Assembly (NCBI RefSeq): GCF_030272615.1 | Contig: NC_081405.1 | Location: 159,608,317-159,672,316 of the forward strand | DNA length: 64,000 nucleotides | Source of the DNA: Cryptomeria japonica | Taxonomy: Eukaryota > Streptophyta > Pinopsida > Cupressales > Cupressaceae | Direction of reading: 5' to 3' | Shown here: piece by piece, positions 1 through 11,511 of the stretch | Position numbering within the stretch: position 1 is the stretch's first letter | How the letters are laid out: the number at the start of each line of letters is the position of its first letter | The notes under the pieces: generated by a model | Seen by the model: the letters and a program-made list of their open reading frames with translations, nothing else | What the model was told of the DNA's origin: nothing | The model's database searches: none | Translations under genes and position numbers: made by a program

Positions 1-590
1 AGATATCGTCATCTTGTTCACTGGTAGAGCACGTTTCTGCGTTGACTGAACATAGATACTGGACAATGGATTCATCATTTGGGAAAATTGGTATATTATG
101 GTGTTCAGGTTCTTCCCAATCTATGAGATCAGGATATATGAGTGGTAAGGAGTCATTTGGTGGGTTGAGATCAGTCGTGTTAAGTGTCATGATAGAGTCA
201 TCATTATAGTTGTTTGGGATACTGGTTAGGTCTATGATATTGTAAAGGTCTTCGATGGTATTATCTTTGATGTAGCCTTGTTTGTATTGTCGCTGCTCGT
301 TCTCACTAGCCTCGTAGATATGTCGTGGTCCAAATTCAAGTGGTCGAGATTTTGAGTGTCTTTAGTAACATCTGAATAGCTACCCCACTCATATTCATTA
401 GAATTGGTTTCAGAATTACTATATCTCACTGCTTCTAATAGGTATGTTGTATGGTGAGAAAAGATCTCTGACAATTGATACCAGTTTTGTAGCTTTTTTC
501 TTATTCAGAATCGGAGCCTGCTTGTACTCTTTGCATTTGTTCATACATTGTTTCTCTTCAGCGAGTAGTGATTTCTTCGGGTGATGGTTC
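1..590 (-). pseudogene. Acidic linker before Gypsy RT
   Basis: Minus-strand frames here are rich in Asp, Asn and Ser (for example NEYEWGSYSDVTKDTQNLDH at 340-400). Such acid-rich linkers precede RT in plant Gypsy elements with a G-patch. No RT motif appears before the window edge. Confidence 0.5.
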
Positions 591-843
591 TACCTCGGTT
601 TGATCAGGTTCTTGCACATGATGCACTTTCTTATAAGAGGCTTCCTCCCTTTGAATGGCCAATTCTTCTTGTTGTTTCTCATTTTCTTGATGTTCTTGCC
701 CTTTCCTTGTTGTTTCTGTTGCTTGGTGTAGTGCTTCTTGCCACGAGTTTTCATCATTTTTTTTCTTCGCTCTCCACTGAGGTTTTTGCTGGTGGTTTTG
801 CTTTTGCCTAGGTGGAACATGTTGTTCATACCCCAGTCATGTT

Positions 844-1330
844 TTGTCTCTTGTAAATTGTGAAGGAGGTTGTAAGGGTTTGATTATGCCTTCTTGGCTC
901 TTGCCAATAGGTCCTTTGTCGTTGTATCCCATATGTTGCATGATCCAGAACCCTTTTCCATATTGTTGTTTTGGTATTGCTAATTATATGGCAGTTGCTC
1001 TGACTTCTTCTTCATCCTTATATAGCCAACTAAGGATGTCTTTCTCTTTTGATTCATTGTCTAGTGTGCCCAGTTGGATGGCATGGTGATCAGTTGTGTT
1101 TCTTGATGTGCCCACGCAGAAGGTTGTCCATAATATTTTGATGACAATGGTAATCTTGATAGACACAGGGGTTCAAAAGAGTATTCCCCCATGCCCTGGT
1201 CCTTGATTTTCATCTTTTGCTTGAAGTCTATGGATAGAGACTTGAGTTCTTCTTGATGATGATTGGATATTGAAGAAGCTTGGGACTCCCTGTTGTGTGG
1301 AACCGGGCTATCTTGAGTTGCCCCCATAGC
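844..1330 (-). pseudogene. Protease-RT spacer with G-patch-like segment
   Basis: On the minus strand, 970-844 translates to YGKGFWIMQHMGYNDKGPIG, followed by KSQEGIIKPLQ. The aromatic-glycine pattern and the trailing G-I-I-x-P-L match the G-patch-like segment found after the protease in some plant Gypsy polyproteins and in some retroviruses, where it binds nucleic acid. The stretch 1061-1327 upstream is a low-conservation spacer. Several frameshifts separate the pieces. Confidence 0.6.
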
Positions 1331-1439
1331 ATTGCAATGTTGAAAAGGGTTATTGTCTGCAGATATGGAAATTTCCTATCCATTGTATGGGAACTTGATA
1401 CATTGATGGTATGTGAAAGGCACTGCTTGCATTTCATGG

Positions 1440-2041
1440 ATCCATGGACAACCCAATAGTATATTGTATGTCAAGTCTATGTCCAATACTTGGCACATGG
1501 TGTTCTTTTATATCGGACCTACCTGAATAGGCAGTATTACCATTCCTTTGGATGACCTTTCTTCATCATCATAGGCTTTGATGGTGATCTTCTTGTTTGG
1601 ATCAATAGACTGCTCAGAGAAGCCCAATGCATGGATAAGCTTTAAAGTATAGATATTGAGACCAACTCCTCCATCTATTAACACTCCTTTTACTCAATGT
1701 TTATAGACTAAGACTTTGATATGGAGCGAGGTGTTATGTGGATGATTCAAGGAGACATCATCATGATTGGAAAAGGATATGTTATGCGGTCATGTCATAT
1801 GAGCCACCATGGCATGGAATCGATCAATGTCCAGATCATTTGGAATGTTTGTTTCGATAAGTGCTTGTTCCAAGATATCTTTGTGTTTTGGTGATAGTTT
1901 GAGCAACTCAAGTATGGATATCTGAGCGGGAGTTCTCCGTAGTTGATCAACTAAATTATATTGAGTCTTGGGGAGGGTTGTGGATGTTGATGTGTTCCCT
2001 CTCAAGACATATTTTTGTGCTCGGGTTGTCACATTTATCAA
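1440..2041 (-). pseudogene. Gypsy retropepsin (aspartic protease)
   Basis: The upstream half (1790-2041) reads YNLVDQLRRTPAQISILELL, the usual lead-in to plant Gypsy protease. Translating 1690-1570 on the minus strand gives KGVLIDGGVGLNIYTLKLI, the D-G-G form of the protease active site, followed by an HALGF segment. A stop lies just upstream near 1695. The enzyme would cleave the gag-pol polyprotein. The frame also shifts near 1440-1510. Confidence 0.8.
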
Positions 2042-2180
2042 TGCATGTTCTTGTTTGTCCTTGATTTTATGAAATTTACTTGATTGTCATATGTCGATAT
2101 GTGACTTATGGTGTTCTCGTATATGTGATTTATACAAGCTCCTCTGGTATTGTTTCATGTTGAAGCTCCTCCCTTGTAAT

Positions 2181-2426
2181 TTATAAGAGGATTTTAAAGG
2201 CTTCATGGTCACCATTCGTTTTGTGACCATCAACTGTTAAATCGCCTCTATCGATCATGTCTTGAACAATGCTCTTTAGCCTCATGCAATCATTGGTGTT
2301 ATGTCCTTTGTTTTGATGAAAATAACAGAAGTGTGAATCATTCCACCAAGGTGGTTTGACCTGGGGTTCAAAGTTGTTCATGGCTGGCAATGTGATGATC
2401 TTATTCACCAAGAGTTCTCGAAACAC
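2181..2426 (-). pseudogene. Gypsy Gag zinc knuckle (CHHC variant)
   Basis: The minus-strand frame contains CYFHQNKGHNTNDC. Its spacing is C-X2-H-X4-H-X4-C, the modified zinc knuckle seen in many plant Gypsy gag proteins where the second Cys is His. It is preceded by PPWWNDSHF and followed by MRLKSIVQDMIDRGDL, both typical surroundings. Nucleocapsid knuckles of this kind bind the element's RNA. Confidence 0.8.
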
Positions 2427-2492
2427 TGATTCTAAGGTTTGGCCTAATGGTGTGTAGATGCATTGATATGGGAAAGTATTGGTGTTGCCTCT

Positions 2493-2705
2493 CTAGTTTG
2501 TGTTATTCCCTTGGTTAATGTTGTTACCTTGGTTGGTGTTGTGGCCTTGGTTAGTGTTGTGACCTTGGTTAGAGGTGTTGTCTTGATTATTTTTGTTGGT
2601 GTTCGATGTTGAAGTTCCTTGGTTGGCATTTTGCGGATAAGTGTTAGTGTCTTGATTAACACTTTTTTGATCTTTTTTGGATGGTGGGTTACTTGATAAA
2701 GCCAA
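2493..2705 (-). repeat. Asn/Thr/Gln-rich short tandem repeat in gag linker
   Basis: The plus strand shows about eight imperfect copies of a 15-18 base unit like CCTTGGTTAGTGTTGTGA between roughly 2510 and 2640. On the minus strand this encodes repeated N-Q-G-(H/N)-N-T-N steps. It lies between the capsid and the zinc knuckle, where Gypsy gag proteins usually have a disordered linker. It is probably a slippage-expanded linker. Confidence 0.6.
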
Positions 2706-2903
2706 TACTAGTTGTTTATACTTTACATTGTTGGCATCAACTACCCCATCATTAACAATGTTTTTGTTCCTTGTCTAAAATTTGGATTTGTCTAAAGTGT
2801 TGTTATTGTTTTGATTGTTAAAGGGGTTAGTGCTTAACGAAATAACACCTTCTTTAGACAACTTCAACGTTCCTTTCTTGATGCAAGCTTCCTCCACTTG
2901 GAT

Positions 2904-3527
2904 TTAATTTTCTATCAATTTGGCAAAAGATGGTATGCATTGGAGTTTGAGTTGATAACTCATCTCACTATTTATATTATCGATGAAGATTTCTGTCTTT
3001 TCCTTCTCAGGCACGTCTTGAGGATATCTTGAAACCATGCATCTCCACCATTGAAGAAATACCATGAAGGTTTCATTTCTCTTTTGTTTTGTGTTACACA
3101 CATCCAGCATGGTGATTGCGTGTTGAGTGTTAAAGGAGTATTGTGTTATGAATTTGTTTACCAACTCATCAAATGATCTGATGGGAGGTGTGAGTTTAGA
3201 CAACCACTCCAGTGTTTGTCCTCCCAAACTTCTTAGGAATAATCTCATTAAGTAAGTGTTATCATGAGAAAACTATAGGCTCATGGTACAAAATTCCCGA
3301 ACTTGATCGTGGGGATCGCTTTTACCATCGTATTTGTCATACTTTGGTATATCTGAATTTGGGGGAAAAGGTACCATGTTCAATCTCCTATCAAAAGGAT
3401 AAGGACAGATTTTGTCCAAGGAGTATCGTACTGTTACATGTGCTGCATTTGTTTTTGCAACATTTGGAGTTGTTGTGCAAGAGCAACCATGGGTGAATGT
3501 GTCCTCCAAGGGAGAGTTCCCCCCCAT
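2904..3527 (-). pseudogene. gag: Gypsy Gag capsid domain
   Basis: Gag forms the cytoplasmic virus-like particle that packages the element's RNA. The segment near 3310-3400 has the typical pre-capsid run PKYDKYDGKSDPHDQVREF. The capsid core at 2904-3248 reads RLFLRSLGGQTLEWLSKL, then FDELVNKFITQYSF and LQWWRCMVSRYP, a retrotransposon gag (PF03732-type) pattern. The two parts share one frame, interrupted by an amber codon at 3273-3275. The zinc knuckle follows about 500 bases downstream on the same strand. Confidence 0.85.
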
Positions 3528-3957
3528 TCATTAAGATTGTCCAAATTGTAGGTATGGTCTTTCTCATGGGTGTTGTCTTGTTCGTGAGTGCGATGTATGT
3601 TTTCTGGATCATGTGTCTCTTCTTCTCTTCATTGTTATTGATAGGCATAATTTCTTGATTTTGTTCTTGAAAGTCTCTCATTTATATTCCTTAAGTTTTA
3701 TGTATCAAAATCTTCAGGTTTATTGACACCTTTGCTAGTTAGCATGAGTAGATATTTTTCTTTGTCTATTTTGATAAGTCTTTCCATGAGTTTTTGGAAT
3801 GCTACGTTTTCTTGACATTCTTAGAGAAGTTCTTCGATGATCTTTGTTTCTCCCATGTTTTCATACTCATCAAAAATATTGGACAATCTAAAATCCATAC
3901 TCGATTCTAGTTGTGATTCCTATTGTTTGTTTCTCTGAGATCGAGTGACAAAGGGCA

Positions 3958-4470
3958 TTAATATATTTCTACTGTGACAAATTCTTCTTCTTCTATGTGA
4001 GTTCTTGGCGGAGTTGGTGGCTCAGGTCGAGCTTTGTTATAAGTGATAGCGAACTTTGGGAACAAAGTGGGGTTAATCCTTCCTCCATGATTTAGGCATT
4101 GGTTGAATGTTTCTTTTTGAATGTAAGACCTACTTCTCAAAGGCTCTTTGTCAAACTCGTTTGTTTTTCCTTCAATATACAATCGCATGTGATGCAAGAA
4201 TGTGCGGTGTCATGCAAAGAGTTGATGATTGATATAGAGAAATTTATTCCTTTTACAAAGTGCCTTAGAACTAGGTTGTCTCTTCTTCAACTTAGTTTTG
4301 TGATAAAGACTTGTTCTTCTCAAAATATGAGGAGTGGTCATACACGAATGATCAAAGGTTGATGTTGATGTTGATGTTGATGCTAATGTTTGATACTTCG
4401 TTTGAAAACTCAAGTTTACTTTATCAAGTAGAGGTTTAGTTCGATTTGCCTCCATGACAAAGTGTGTCAA
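3958..4470 (-). pseudogene. Gypsy gag leader (N-terminal) remnant
   Basis: Two short minus-strand frames (4210-4470 and 3958-4197) lie between the LTR and the capsid. The second contains a run of the type KETFNQCLNHGGRINPT and a proline-rich, acid-rich tail (PEPPTPPRTHIEEEEF). I recognise no domain. Position directly downstream of the 5' LTR and upstream of gag makes it the probable N-terminal part of the polyprotein or a leader ORF. A GTT/GAT trinucleotide stretch near 4358-4384 encodes a short Ser/Thr repeat. Confidence 0.45.
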
Positions 4471-4808
4471 ATGATATGGATAAAATCTCCCGATATGGAA
4501 ACTTGATTTGACAACTTAAGGATTAAACTAGGTATTTGTTTTGATAGAATCCACTGGATGGTGAAACTGTGATCATTGTTTCTGATACTCCCTAATTTTG
4601 TTGGATAAAGTCTGATCTCAAACTAGTTTAAAGATTTGAAAACTCGTTCTAAGAGTGCCTTGTTGATTTCAGAAATTTTCTCACTGATGATCGGATTTGA
4701 AGTTTTTCTGCTAAGTTTGCTAAAGGACTTGAAAGGGTATTTGAAGTTGTTGATTAAATTTTCTCAAAGTGATGGATTTGCTCTCTGTTTTTCCCTAATA
4801 TTGATCAT

Positions 4809-5169
4809 GCACTAAGACAGAGACCAGATGCGCTAAAGGTAGTTCCCGAAGCGCTACAAAATGTTCGCAATGCGCTATGCTTCCTTTCCTATGCATTATT
4901 TCAAACTATTTGAAAATGACTGTGCTGGATGGATTATGTGTTATTATGTCCTGAGTACGCGCTAATGTTTGATATGAAAGTGCTATAATATGTCTCGAAT
5001 GCACTAGGCTGATGCTTGAATGCGCTATAATGATGCTAATAAGCGCTACCAAAAATTTCACCAATATGATTCTGATTGTGCGCTAAGTTTAGTGATGAAA
5101 GTGATATGTTTTAGTGCAAATGCATTATTGAATGTTTGCTACACGCTAGGATGTTGCTCCTATGCACTA
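4809..5169. repeat. 21-bp periodic GYGCTA array 1
   Basis: The hexamer GCGCTA or a one- or two-base variant begins at 4809, 4830, 4851, 4872, 4893; then 4938, 4959, 4980, 5001, 5022, 5043; then 5080, 5101, 5122, 5143, 5164. Within each block the step is exactly 21. The bases between are poorly conserved apart from a weak TTCC. It lies in the presumed R-U5 of the Gypsy LTR. Confidence 0.85.
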
Positions 5170-5454
5170 ACTATTCTGATTTCTTTGTTTCTGTTGTGTT
5201 GAAAAATAACACTTGTGATTTTGATGGATGATTTTCTGAAAAATAATGACTTGAAGATACAACACATAGAAGAAATAACAATTTTGTCTATGCTAAACAA
5301 GTAGTGTATGTTCTTTTGAGGATGTGTTCAAATCCCTGATGTTTTGACTGGTTTGGATAACAATAAGAGAGATCAAACATACTCTTTATTCAAGGGTCAT
5401 CGACAATATCATAGCCCACTAGTCTCGATACTCCATCAGCTCAAACAACATTGT

Positions 5455-5470
5455 CACCCCCTAGGGGGTG
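5455..5470. other. Perfect 16-bp palindrome
   Basis: CACCCCCTAGGGGGTG reads the same on both strands. It lies between the two 21-bp arrays in the LTR. It could form a short hairpin; no function is known to me. Confidence 0.7.
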
Positions 5471-6089
5471 CCCGATGTTTTGTCTTTTGCCAGAAATTAA
5501 CTCAAAGTGAATTGCTTCACAATTGAGTAGTTATCTTGGGAGATATATGGTGAGTGATCTTGGGGGGGGATTCTTCCCCACCCTTGCACTATGATATTGC
5601 CAATATTTGGCGACTGACTCTGTTCAAAGTTTCTAATGCTAAGGTTTTTAATCAGGCTTCCGTTCGGTCTTCAGTGTTAAACTCTCTCGGGAGGCTTCCC
5701 AACCTTTAGAACAAAGGCTTTACGTATCTTAAAGATACTAGGGGAAGGCTAATCGCTGAGCAAAACCGTTGAAGGGGACTTTCGTCAACCTCCACTTTTG
5801 ATTATAGTGGGTTGCAACACTTGGCGATAAAGTCATTTCCCACTTAGGTCGTTCCCCTCTCATCGACCATTAATGGCGCCCTAAGGGCAACTCAGGAGGG
5901 TAGGCCTTCTAAAGGATTTAAGTGCTTGAAGTAAAAGAAATCATAAGAGTGGTTTGGATTTTTGGTCACCCAATTAAGGGGAGAGCATATACCTTCCACT
6001 TTTGAGACAAGGCAAATGATATTATTTTTAGCCTTCAAGACAATGATTTGCTAAAATCTATTTGGAGATGTTGCTCCAACAAGCATGGT

Positions 6090-6525
6090 GTTCTTTTTAA
6101 CTTTTTATAGCAAAATGTGTGTTTCAAAACCTTGAAAAATAAACCTGGTCAACAAAGTAAATCGTGAATTTGGTCAACAAAATGAAAATCGTGCAATCAA
6201 TCCTCAATGAAGCTCTTTTTGCCTTGTACAAAAAACAATGAAAGTGAGATTCTTTTTAACCTTGTCAAATGAATGTTTTTTGTGGTTCCTTTTAACCCTT
6301 TTTTGCAAAAATGAAAGAGGTTTTGTTTTAAGCACCAAAGGAGTAATGAAGTTCTTTTTAACCAACACCAAAAGAAAATGGGATCCTTTTTAACTTTGCA
6401 AAAAAAAGTTTGTTTGTAGTTCTTTTTAACCCTTTTTTTGCAAAATGAAAGTGAGGTTTTGTTTTAAGCACCAAAGGAGTAATGAAGTTATTTTTAACCA
6501 ACAGGAAATGAACTCTTTTTAAACT
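6090..6525. repeat. TTCTTTTTAACC motif array with a 136-bp duplication
   Basis: About eight copies of TTCTTTTTAACC (minus strand GGTTAAAAAGAA) occur between 6090 and 6525. Part of this is a direct duplication about 136 bases apart: the run ending in AAGCACCAAAGGAGTAATGA occurs near 6317-6352 and 6453-6488. It is inside the Gypsy LTR. Confidence 0.7.
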
Positions 6526-6708
6526 AACTTGGAAAAGCTAGAAATAAAAAATAATCAAATTGCTAAATATAACTCCTCCCATCTGCAAACAATGATTAGT
6601 AACCTGCAGCAAATAAAAGTTAGTGAAAAATTTAAGGCCCTAGGTGAGCTTATACAAGCCTAACTTTCACTTATGTTACAAATTATTCCTTCTTTCTATC
6701 AGAGTCAT

Positions 6709-6972
6709 GCGCTGGACTTCTGCACATATGTGCTACAAAAAGGTACAAATGTGCTAAAGAAAGACTCCTACGTGGTACATCGATTACTGAATGTGCTACA
6801 CTGATATCCCAGTGCGCAAGAAAGAAACTGAAAGTGTTATTTGCCGACAATAAGCTCTAAAGCGCTACAAAAAGGTTCCTATGCGCTAAACAATGCGATG
6901 AATGCGCTACTGTTTGCCATGGATGTGCTAAACAAAGTTCCTGACGCGCTAAAACAGTATTCTAGCGTGCTT
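6709..6972. repeat. 21-bp periodic GYGCTA array 2
   Basis: The same hexamer recurs at 6709, 6730, 6751, 6772, 6793, 6814, then after a phase break at 6862, 6883, 6904, 6925, 6946, 6967, again in 21-base steps. The unit approximates ATGCGCTACAAAAAGGTTCC. It is 1.5 kb from array 1 in the same LTR. Confidence 0.85.
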
Positions 6973-7558
6973 GTAATCTTTGTCCTGCACCAAAAACAAT
7001 GTGATTTATGGGGATGAGCCCCACGGTGGGTGCTAGAAATGTATGTGGGTAAATTGGGCGACAAAAATGAAAAAGGTTAGATTCAAAAGACCCACACACC
7101 AATGAGACTCTTGGTGAAAGTATAAGAACTATTTGAAATAGTTCAACTTGCCAAGGGGTGTCCCATTGTTCTCTATCTCACAGGATCCCTAAAGTCAATG
7201 TTTTTGCTCTTAGATCATTGAGCAAAGTGACTTAGGAATGACAACTCCAAGAACGAGTGATGTTTGATTTATATGCATGAATGCATTCTAAGATGTATGA
7301 TATTAAATCTATGATGATTAAGCTAGCATAAAGATGATGATAAGATTAGCAAATTATCCTAGCAATGATATACTAGTCTAACATGAATATTCTATGATAT
7401 ATTAAAATGCTTCTAAATGCTATTATGATGATTTAACAAAGAGAGGCTAAATACTTAGTAATTAGACTATGATGTGGATGCATGAAAGATTATTGATTGA
7501 GCAAAAATGACTATAAGTTTGATGCACAAAGACTTGATTGTGAAAATGAAGAATGAGA

Positions 7559-7573
7559 GCTCTATTTATAGGG
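7559..7573 (-). promoter_or_regulatory. TATA box of the Gypsy LTR
   Basis: The minus strand reads CCCTATAAATAGAGC, a near-consensus plant TATA box. It would start the genomic RNA around 7530-7540, reading towards gag. Confidence 0.6.
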
Positions 7574-8823
7574 AAAATAGGGCAATGGATGGTCAAGATT
7601 GAATAATCTTAACAAGGGCCGGATTGAAAGTTAATCAATCCATGTTCAGAGTTATCACCAATGAAATGGTGGCAATTGTCAACAAGAGGTTGTTTGAGAG
7701 GAGATGAAAGAGGAATTAAATGCTTGAGAAGACATGAAGGTTGCCTTAGGAGGTAAGGGTTAAGGTTAGATTAGGGTTATCCATTAGATAAAGCTTTTAC
7801 CCAAGGGGTAAACTCTTGTGCAAGGGTTAGAGGGATAACCAAGGTTAAAGTTATGAATGCTTGATGAGACTCTTGGGTTAGATGAGGCTTGAGTTAGAGA
7901 GAAAGTCTCTAATCATGCACAAAGGTTGAGTTAACCATTAATGGTTATGTAAAAGCCTTAAATGGTTTGGAAGAGTTTGAGGGTTAACTTGTTGAGGACA
8001 TAAAGCCTTTAATGGTTATTGAAGACTTTGGAGGCTTTGAGAAGTGACTTCTCTTTGCTTAGGAATGTGACAATAATTAGGAGATTAATTAGGCTAAATT
8101 GGAAGTGATTAGAAGAATCTAGAAGGGGATTAGGAGGCAAGTGGGAGATGTCGGAGAATGCAAGTGGATGGAGGAGGATTTTAATTAAAATAAAATTGCT
8201 TTATTTCAACAAAATAGATGCAACTTGCATAAATACAAGTGGGAGATTTAAATAAATAAATTAGATTTATTTAAATGCAAAGGAGATTTTAATTAAACGT
8301 AGATTTAATTAAAAAGGGAGAAAGGGGAATTAATTAAATAGAGTGATTTATTTAATTAAAGGCTAGAAAAGGTTTAGGTGTACTTAATTAAATAAATTGA
8401 GTAATTCATTTAATCAAATAGATGAATATGAAGAAATTAATTAAATAGAATTTAATTAAGAGGAGGAATAGAGTTAAAATAAATATTAAATATTCATTTT
8501 AAGAAAGTGGTCAGATTTATACATCTACAACAACCAATACCAATAATCTGGTGCCTAAACATCCAACCAATATCCAAACTAGTTAGTCAAACATTTATCC
8601 TTTCTATATAAAGCTCGAAATTAACCCTGACAATGAGCCAGTTGGACTAAAGTTGCTCAAATCTATAGCTAACTAAATATGATTTTTCAATATACAACAC
8701 GTGCAAGGAAAAACAATCACTGCAATACTGAAAAATCCTTGGCCAAAATTAATTTTTTGCTCATTCCTGTGGCCAGAAGTGTCTTCCCCATTATGTCCAA
8801 CTTAGTTGAATACCAAGTTTTAC

Positions 8824-10690
8824 TCAAAATGTCTCTCCAGTGCATTTGCAAGAACTCAAATGATAACTAGAATAAGAGGTAACAACAACATTAATATCAC
8901 CTTTTAGGTTCACAACACTCCATAATATGCTTCTTTCATCATCATTAGTCACCAACAATTCTTGGAAATGATTTGGTGCATACAACCTAACCCAAAGCGT
9001 GACTCCACTATATTTTTGTTGTGCTACTTTGACTCCCATGTGGCCTACATAAAAAATGGATATGATGATGCTTGTAGATCCAACATCAATGGAATCCTCC
9101 TCATCAAACTATAGACTACCAAATTACTCTTTGTCTTGTGGTAAACTCTTAAGGTGAACCATTAAACCATGGAAATCCACACTATCACAGTCCTTTATAG
9201 AATGTAAATCGTCAACGATCCTAGGTGGCCCAATAGAAAACTCAACCTATTTTACTTTATAATGACATACCACACTTGGATCACTCATCTCATTCATGTC
9301 ATTAGGAACAAGGGATACCTCATTATTGAACTCAAAGATTGGATTATCTAAAGTCAAGTTAGTACTCAACACACAAAGAGGGTTATCAATAATCTGGAAA
9401 GTATTACTTCTTTCCAACTTTGTCTGACTCTGAAAATGCCAATTTAGGACATTTCCCTAAGCCAAAAGTCTTCTTTGATTTGGTAAAGTTCATAAATCGC
9501 CTGCTTGACTTCTTTTACCCTTTCTTTGGTTTCTTGCTCTTTAAATTGTTTAATGGCAAAAGTTGATTTTTTACTTCTTGAAGAGCCATTTGTGTATCCT
9601 CTAGTGTCTCCTTAGTATCCTTAACTCCATGATGAGCTTATTGATCTTCATCCTCCTTCCTTTTCAATGCATTAAAATAAACTCTAGCAACCTTTAAGAT
9701 ATGACCTCTATTTGAAGGTAAATGAAAATAATCAGATTTCATTAATCCCAGGGCATCTTTGACCACTTGCAAATCTACCTCTGGACTAAATACACTTTCA
9801 ATTCCCTGCTATATTCTCTCAATTTGGATATTCCTATAGAGGTCCTCAATGATCTTGTGAGGGTCATCAATATGTCTAAGGCTACAACAATCATATCATC
9901 AAAGATCTTTAATTGATTTTTTAAACTACGTGTCTCAAATCCATCATCTCAAAATGCATTTTCTAGTTTCTCCTCTAAATACACCTCATTAGTGTCATCT
10001 TCTTTGCATATTCTAAACTCACAAGTTGGGCCAACCCGATGGTCAATGAGAATTTCATCATTTTATACAATAAATTATCAGATTCGTATTATAAATCTCC
10101 ATCCAATTGCTGATTTTTTCTACTTCAAAATTCACCAAATAGGCATCCTCAAATGCATCCACTTCCTTATCAATTTTGGGACCTCCCAATTCACTATTTT
10201 AACCTCTAAAACACAATCATACATAAGTGAGCCACTGTTAAAAATCATAGATTATCCTTCATACCTTCCAAGGGTGTTGTCAATTTCATCACAAGCCTCA
10301 CAATCCTTAATAGATTGATATGAATGCAAAGTCAAGGTTGTTGCTATGTCATCATTTTAAAGTAATTCCTCATCATATGAAGATTTGTGCACTTAATTGG
10401 AGACATCCTGGGGATCTAACATACTCCCTTCTTGAGTTAGGGAATCTTCTTCAAATTTTGTAGCTTCATTTGTTTCTTTGTCCTTGTCACCAGTTGGTTG
10501 CAATAAATCCCTTTTCTTACTAACTCAACAAATGTAATCGGGTGTCCAAGTCTCTTGACATATGAAACAAATATAGTCTCTTCTCATTCGGTTCTTGTTC
10601 TTATTAAGAGATCCTATAACTTGTAAACCTAATGAAGTTAGCTCCTCTTTTGTCAATTGTTTCTTGAAATTCTCAATTTAATGCTCAACC
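8824..10690 (-). pseudogene. Decayed coding sequence of unknown origin
   Basis: Minus-strand fragments keep long protein-like runs with stops and shifts. The 9840-9680 stretch contains FSPEVDLQVVKDALGLMKSD and, after it, a run ending RGHILKVARVYFNALKRKED. At about 10595-10550 it reads CFICQETWTPDYIC, with the C1, C4, C14 spacing of a CCHC zinc knuckle but Thr in place of His. The latter could be a gag relic of element D. I do not recognise the rest. The frame at 8824-9039 may be part of it. Confidence 0.35.
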
Positions 10691-10769
10691 AATATTTTTG
10701 AGAACTCATAAGAAATAGGTGAGACATCTTTCTCCTTCCTGCAAATGGCCAACAATTTTGATTTAACCC

Positions 10770-11310
10770 CTTGAAGATATCATCATCCTCATCTAAGATT
10801 AAGGGAAAAATAGTTTGCATGCTTGTTTTAACATTTTCTTAATGATGTCTTCTAATTTTGCTTAGGAATCATTGGAACATTTGAAGAATCAAATCATCAC
10901 ACTTGAGATCAATCAAAATGCCACATGACTTGAATCTTCTCATAATTTCTAAAATCTTAGTCTTTTTACCAAAGGTAAGGTCTTTGACACCATTTAACCC
11001 ATGAAAGCTCTTCATAATAAGTTGTAGAACCTTCCTCAATACATCATCATTATAGGGTGCTACATGAGTTGTTATTCTTGTGATCTCACTGAGACAAGAG
11101 GCAACTACAAATCTTACATCTTCATGAAGATGTTCTAAAAATTTGTGTTGAACCAAAGCAAATATTGATGGCTTCAAAGCTCATTTCAAAAGCCTCCAAT
11201 TTGTTTGGTCTACCTTAGACAAATATGAGTATAATTCCTCCAACATAAAGACAACATCATTTGGAAATTCTATGGACTCTAATTTTGATCCAGTTATAAG
11301 GAGCCAATTT
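10770..11310 (-). pseudogene. PDS5: PDS5 (sister chromatid cohesion) gene fragment
   Basis: PDS5 is a HEAT-repeat cohesin cofactor in the nucleus. The minus strand encodes PDS5-like runs in order: a GSKLE...LEELYSYLSKVDQ segment, then ALKPSIFALVQHKFLEH, EDVRFVVASCLSEITRIT, APYNDDVLRKVLQLI, and DLKCDDLILQMFQ, followed by ENVKTSMQTIFPLILDEDDD. This matches the N-terminal part of plant PDS5. There are stops after WRLLK, after MFQ and after RRHH. The segment runs without an evident intron, suggesting it came from spliced RNA (inference). It lies 190 bases after a retrotransposon primer-binding site, in the same orientation. Confidence 0.75.
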
Positions 11311-11498
11311 TTGAGTTCCTTTTATCTCTATAAGTCCCTCTACTAAACATAATTAAATGTATCATCAAATTCTTTTAAGAAAGGACCAATGTTTTTATTT
11401 GCTCTAGGTATTATAATTTTTTTGAGTTAAACTTTGTGAAATTCACCAAATCTAATGCACATTTCAACTCAACTCCATAGGTTGGTAAGATGATCTAT

Positions 11499-11510
11499 GC
11501 TCTAATACCA
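11499..11510 (-). other. Primer-binding site of element D
   Basis: The minus strand reads TGGTATTAGAGC, one base from the common plant initiator-Met-tRNA primer site TGGTATCAGAGC. It starts one base after the end of LTR D. Confidence 0.7.
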
Positions 11511-11511
11511 C

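Larger units (their letters stand above)
1..4597 (-). mobile_element. Ty3/Gypsy internal region, degenerate, cut by window start
   Basis: Reading the minus strand from 4597 down, fragments appear in Gypsy order: gag leader, capsid, zinc knuckle, aspartic protease, G-patch-like segment and an acidic linker. Reverse transcriptase would follow beyond base 1. Frames are broken by several stops and shifts, so this is a dead copy. Its 5' LTR is at 4598-8532. Family assignment rests on the gag and protease motifs listed in the sub-features. The clade cannot be fixed without RT. Confidence 0.88.
4598..8532 (-). repeat. 5' LTR of the Gypsy element (3.9 kb)
   Basis: On the minus strand this begins TGTTGTAGATGTATAAATC at 8532 and ends ATCCAACA at 4598, giving TG...CA ends. 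The sequence just downstream (about 4575-4587) contains GTATCAGAA, a possible decayed primer-binding site. A TATA box lies at 7559-7573, which makes U3 about 0.95 kb and R-U5 about 2.9 kb. The latter holds two 21-bp arrays and a GGTTAAAAAGAA array. The left LTR is outside the window, so the boundaries rest on terminal signals only. Confidence 0.6.
8533..11498 (-). mobile_element. Internal region of LTR element D, with captured host sequence
   Basis: This is the stretch downstream (minus strand) of LTR D and its primer-binding site. It holds a PDS5-like segment, a possible zinc-knuckle relic and further decayed coding sequence. It is cut off at 8532 by the Gypsy LTR, so its 3' end is not visible. 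No RT or integrase was found. Confidence 0.55.

Noticed and set aside
4575-4590. Canonical primer-binding site for the Gypsy element
   Set aside because: Only GTATCAGAA matches and it is several bases from the proposed LTR end, so it is mentioned as decayed rather than listed as a site.
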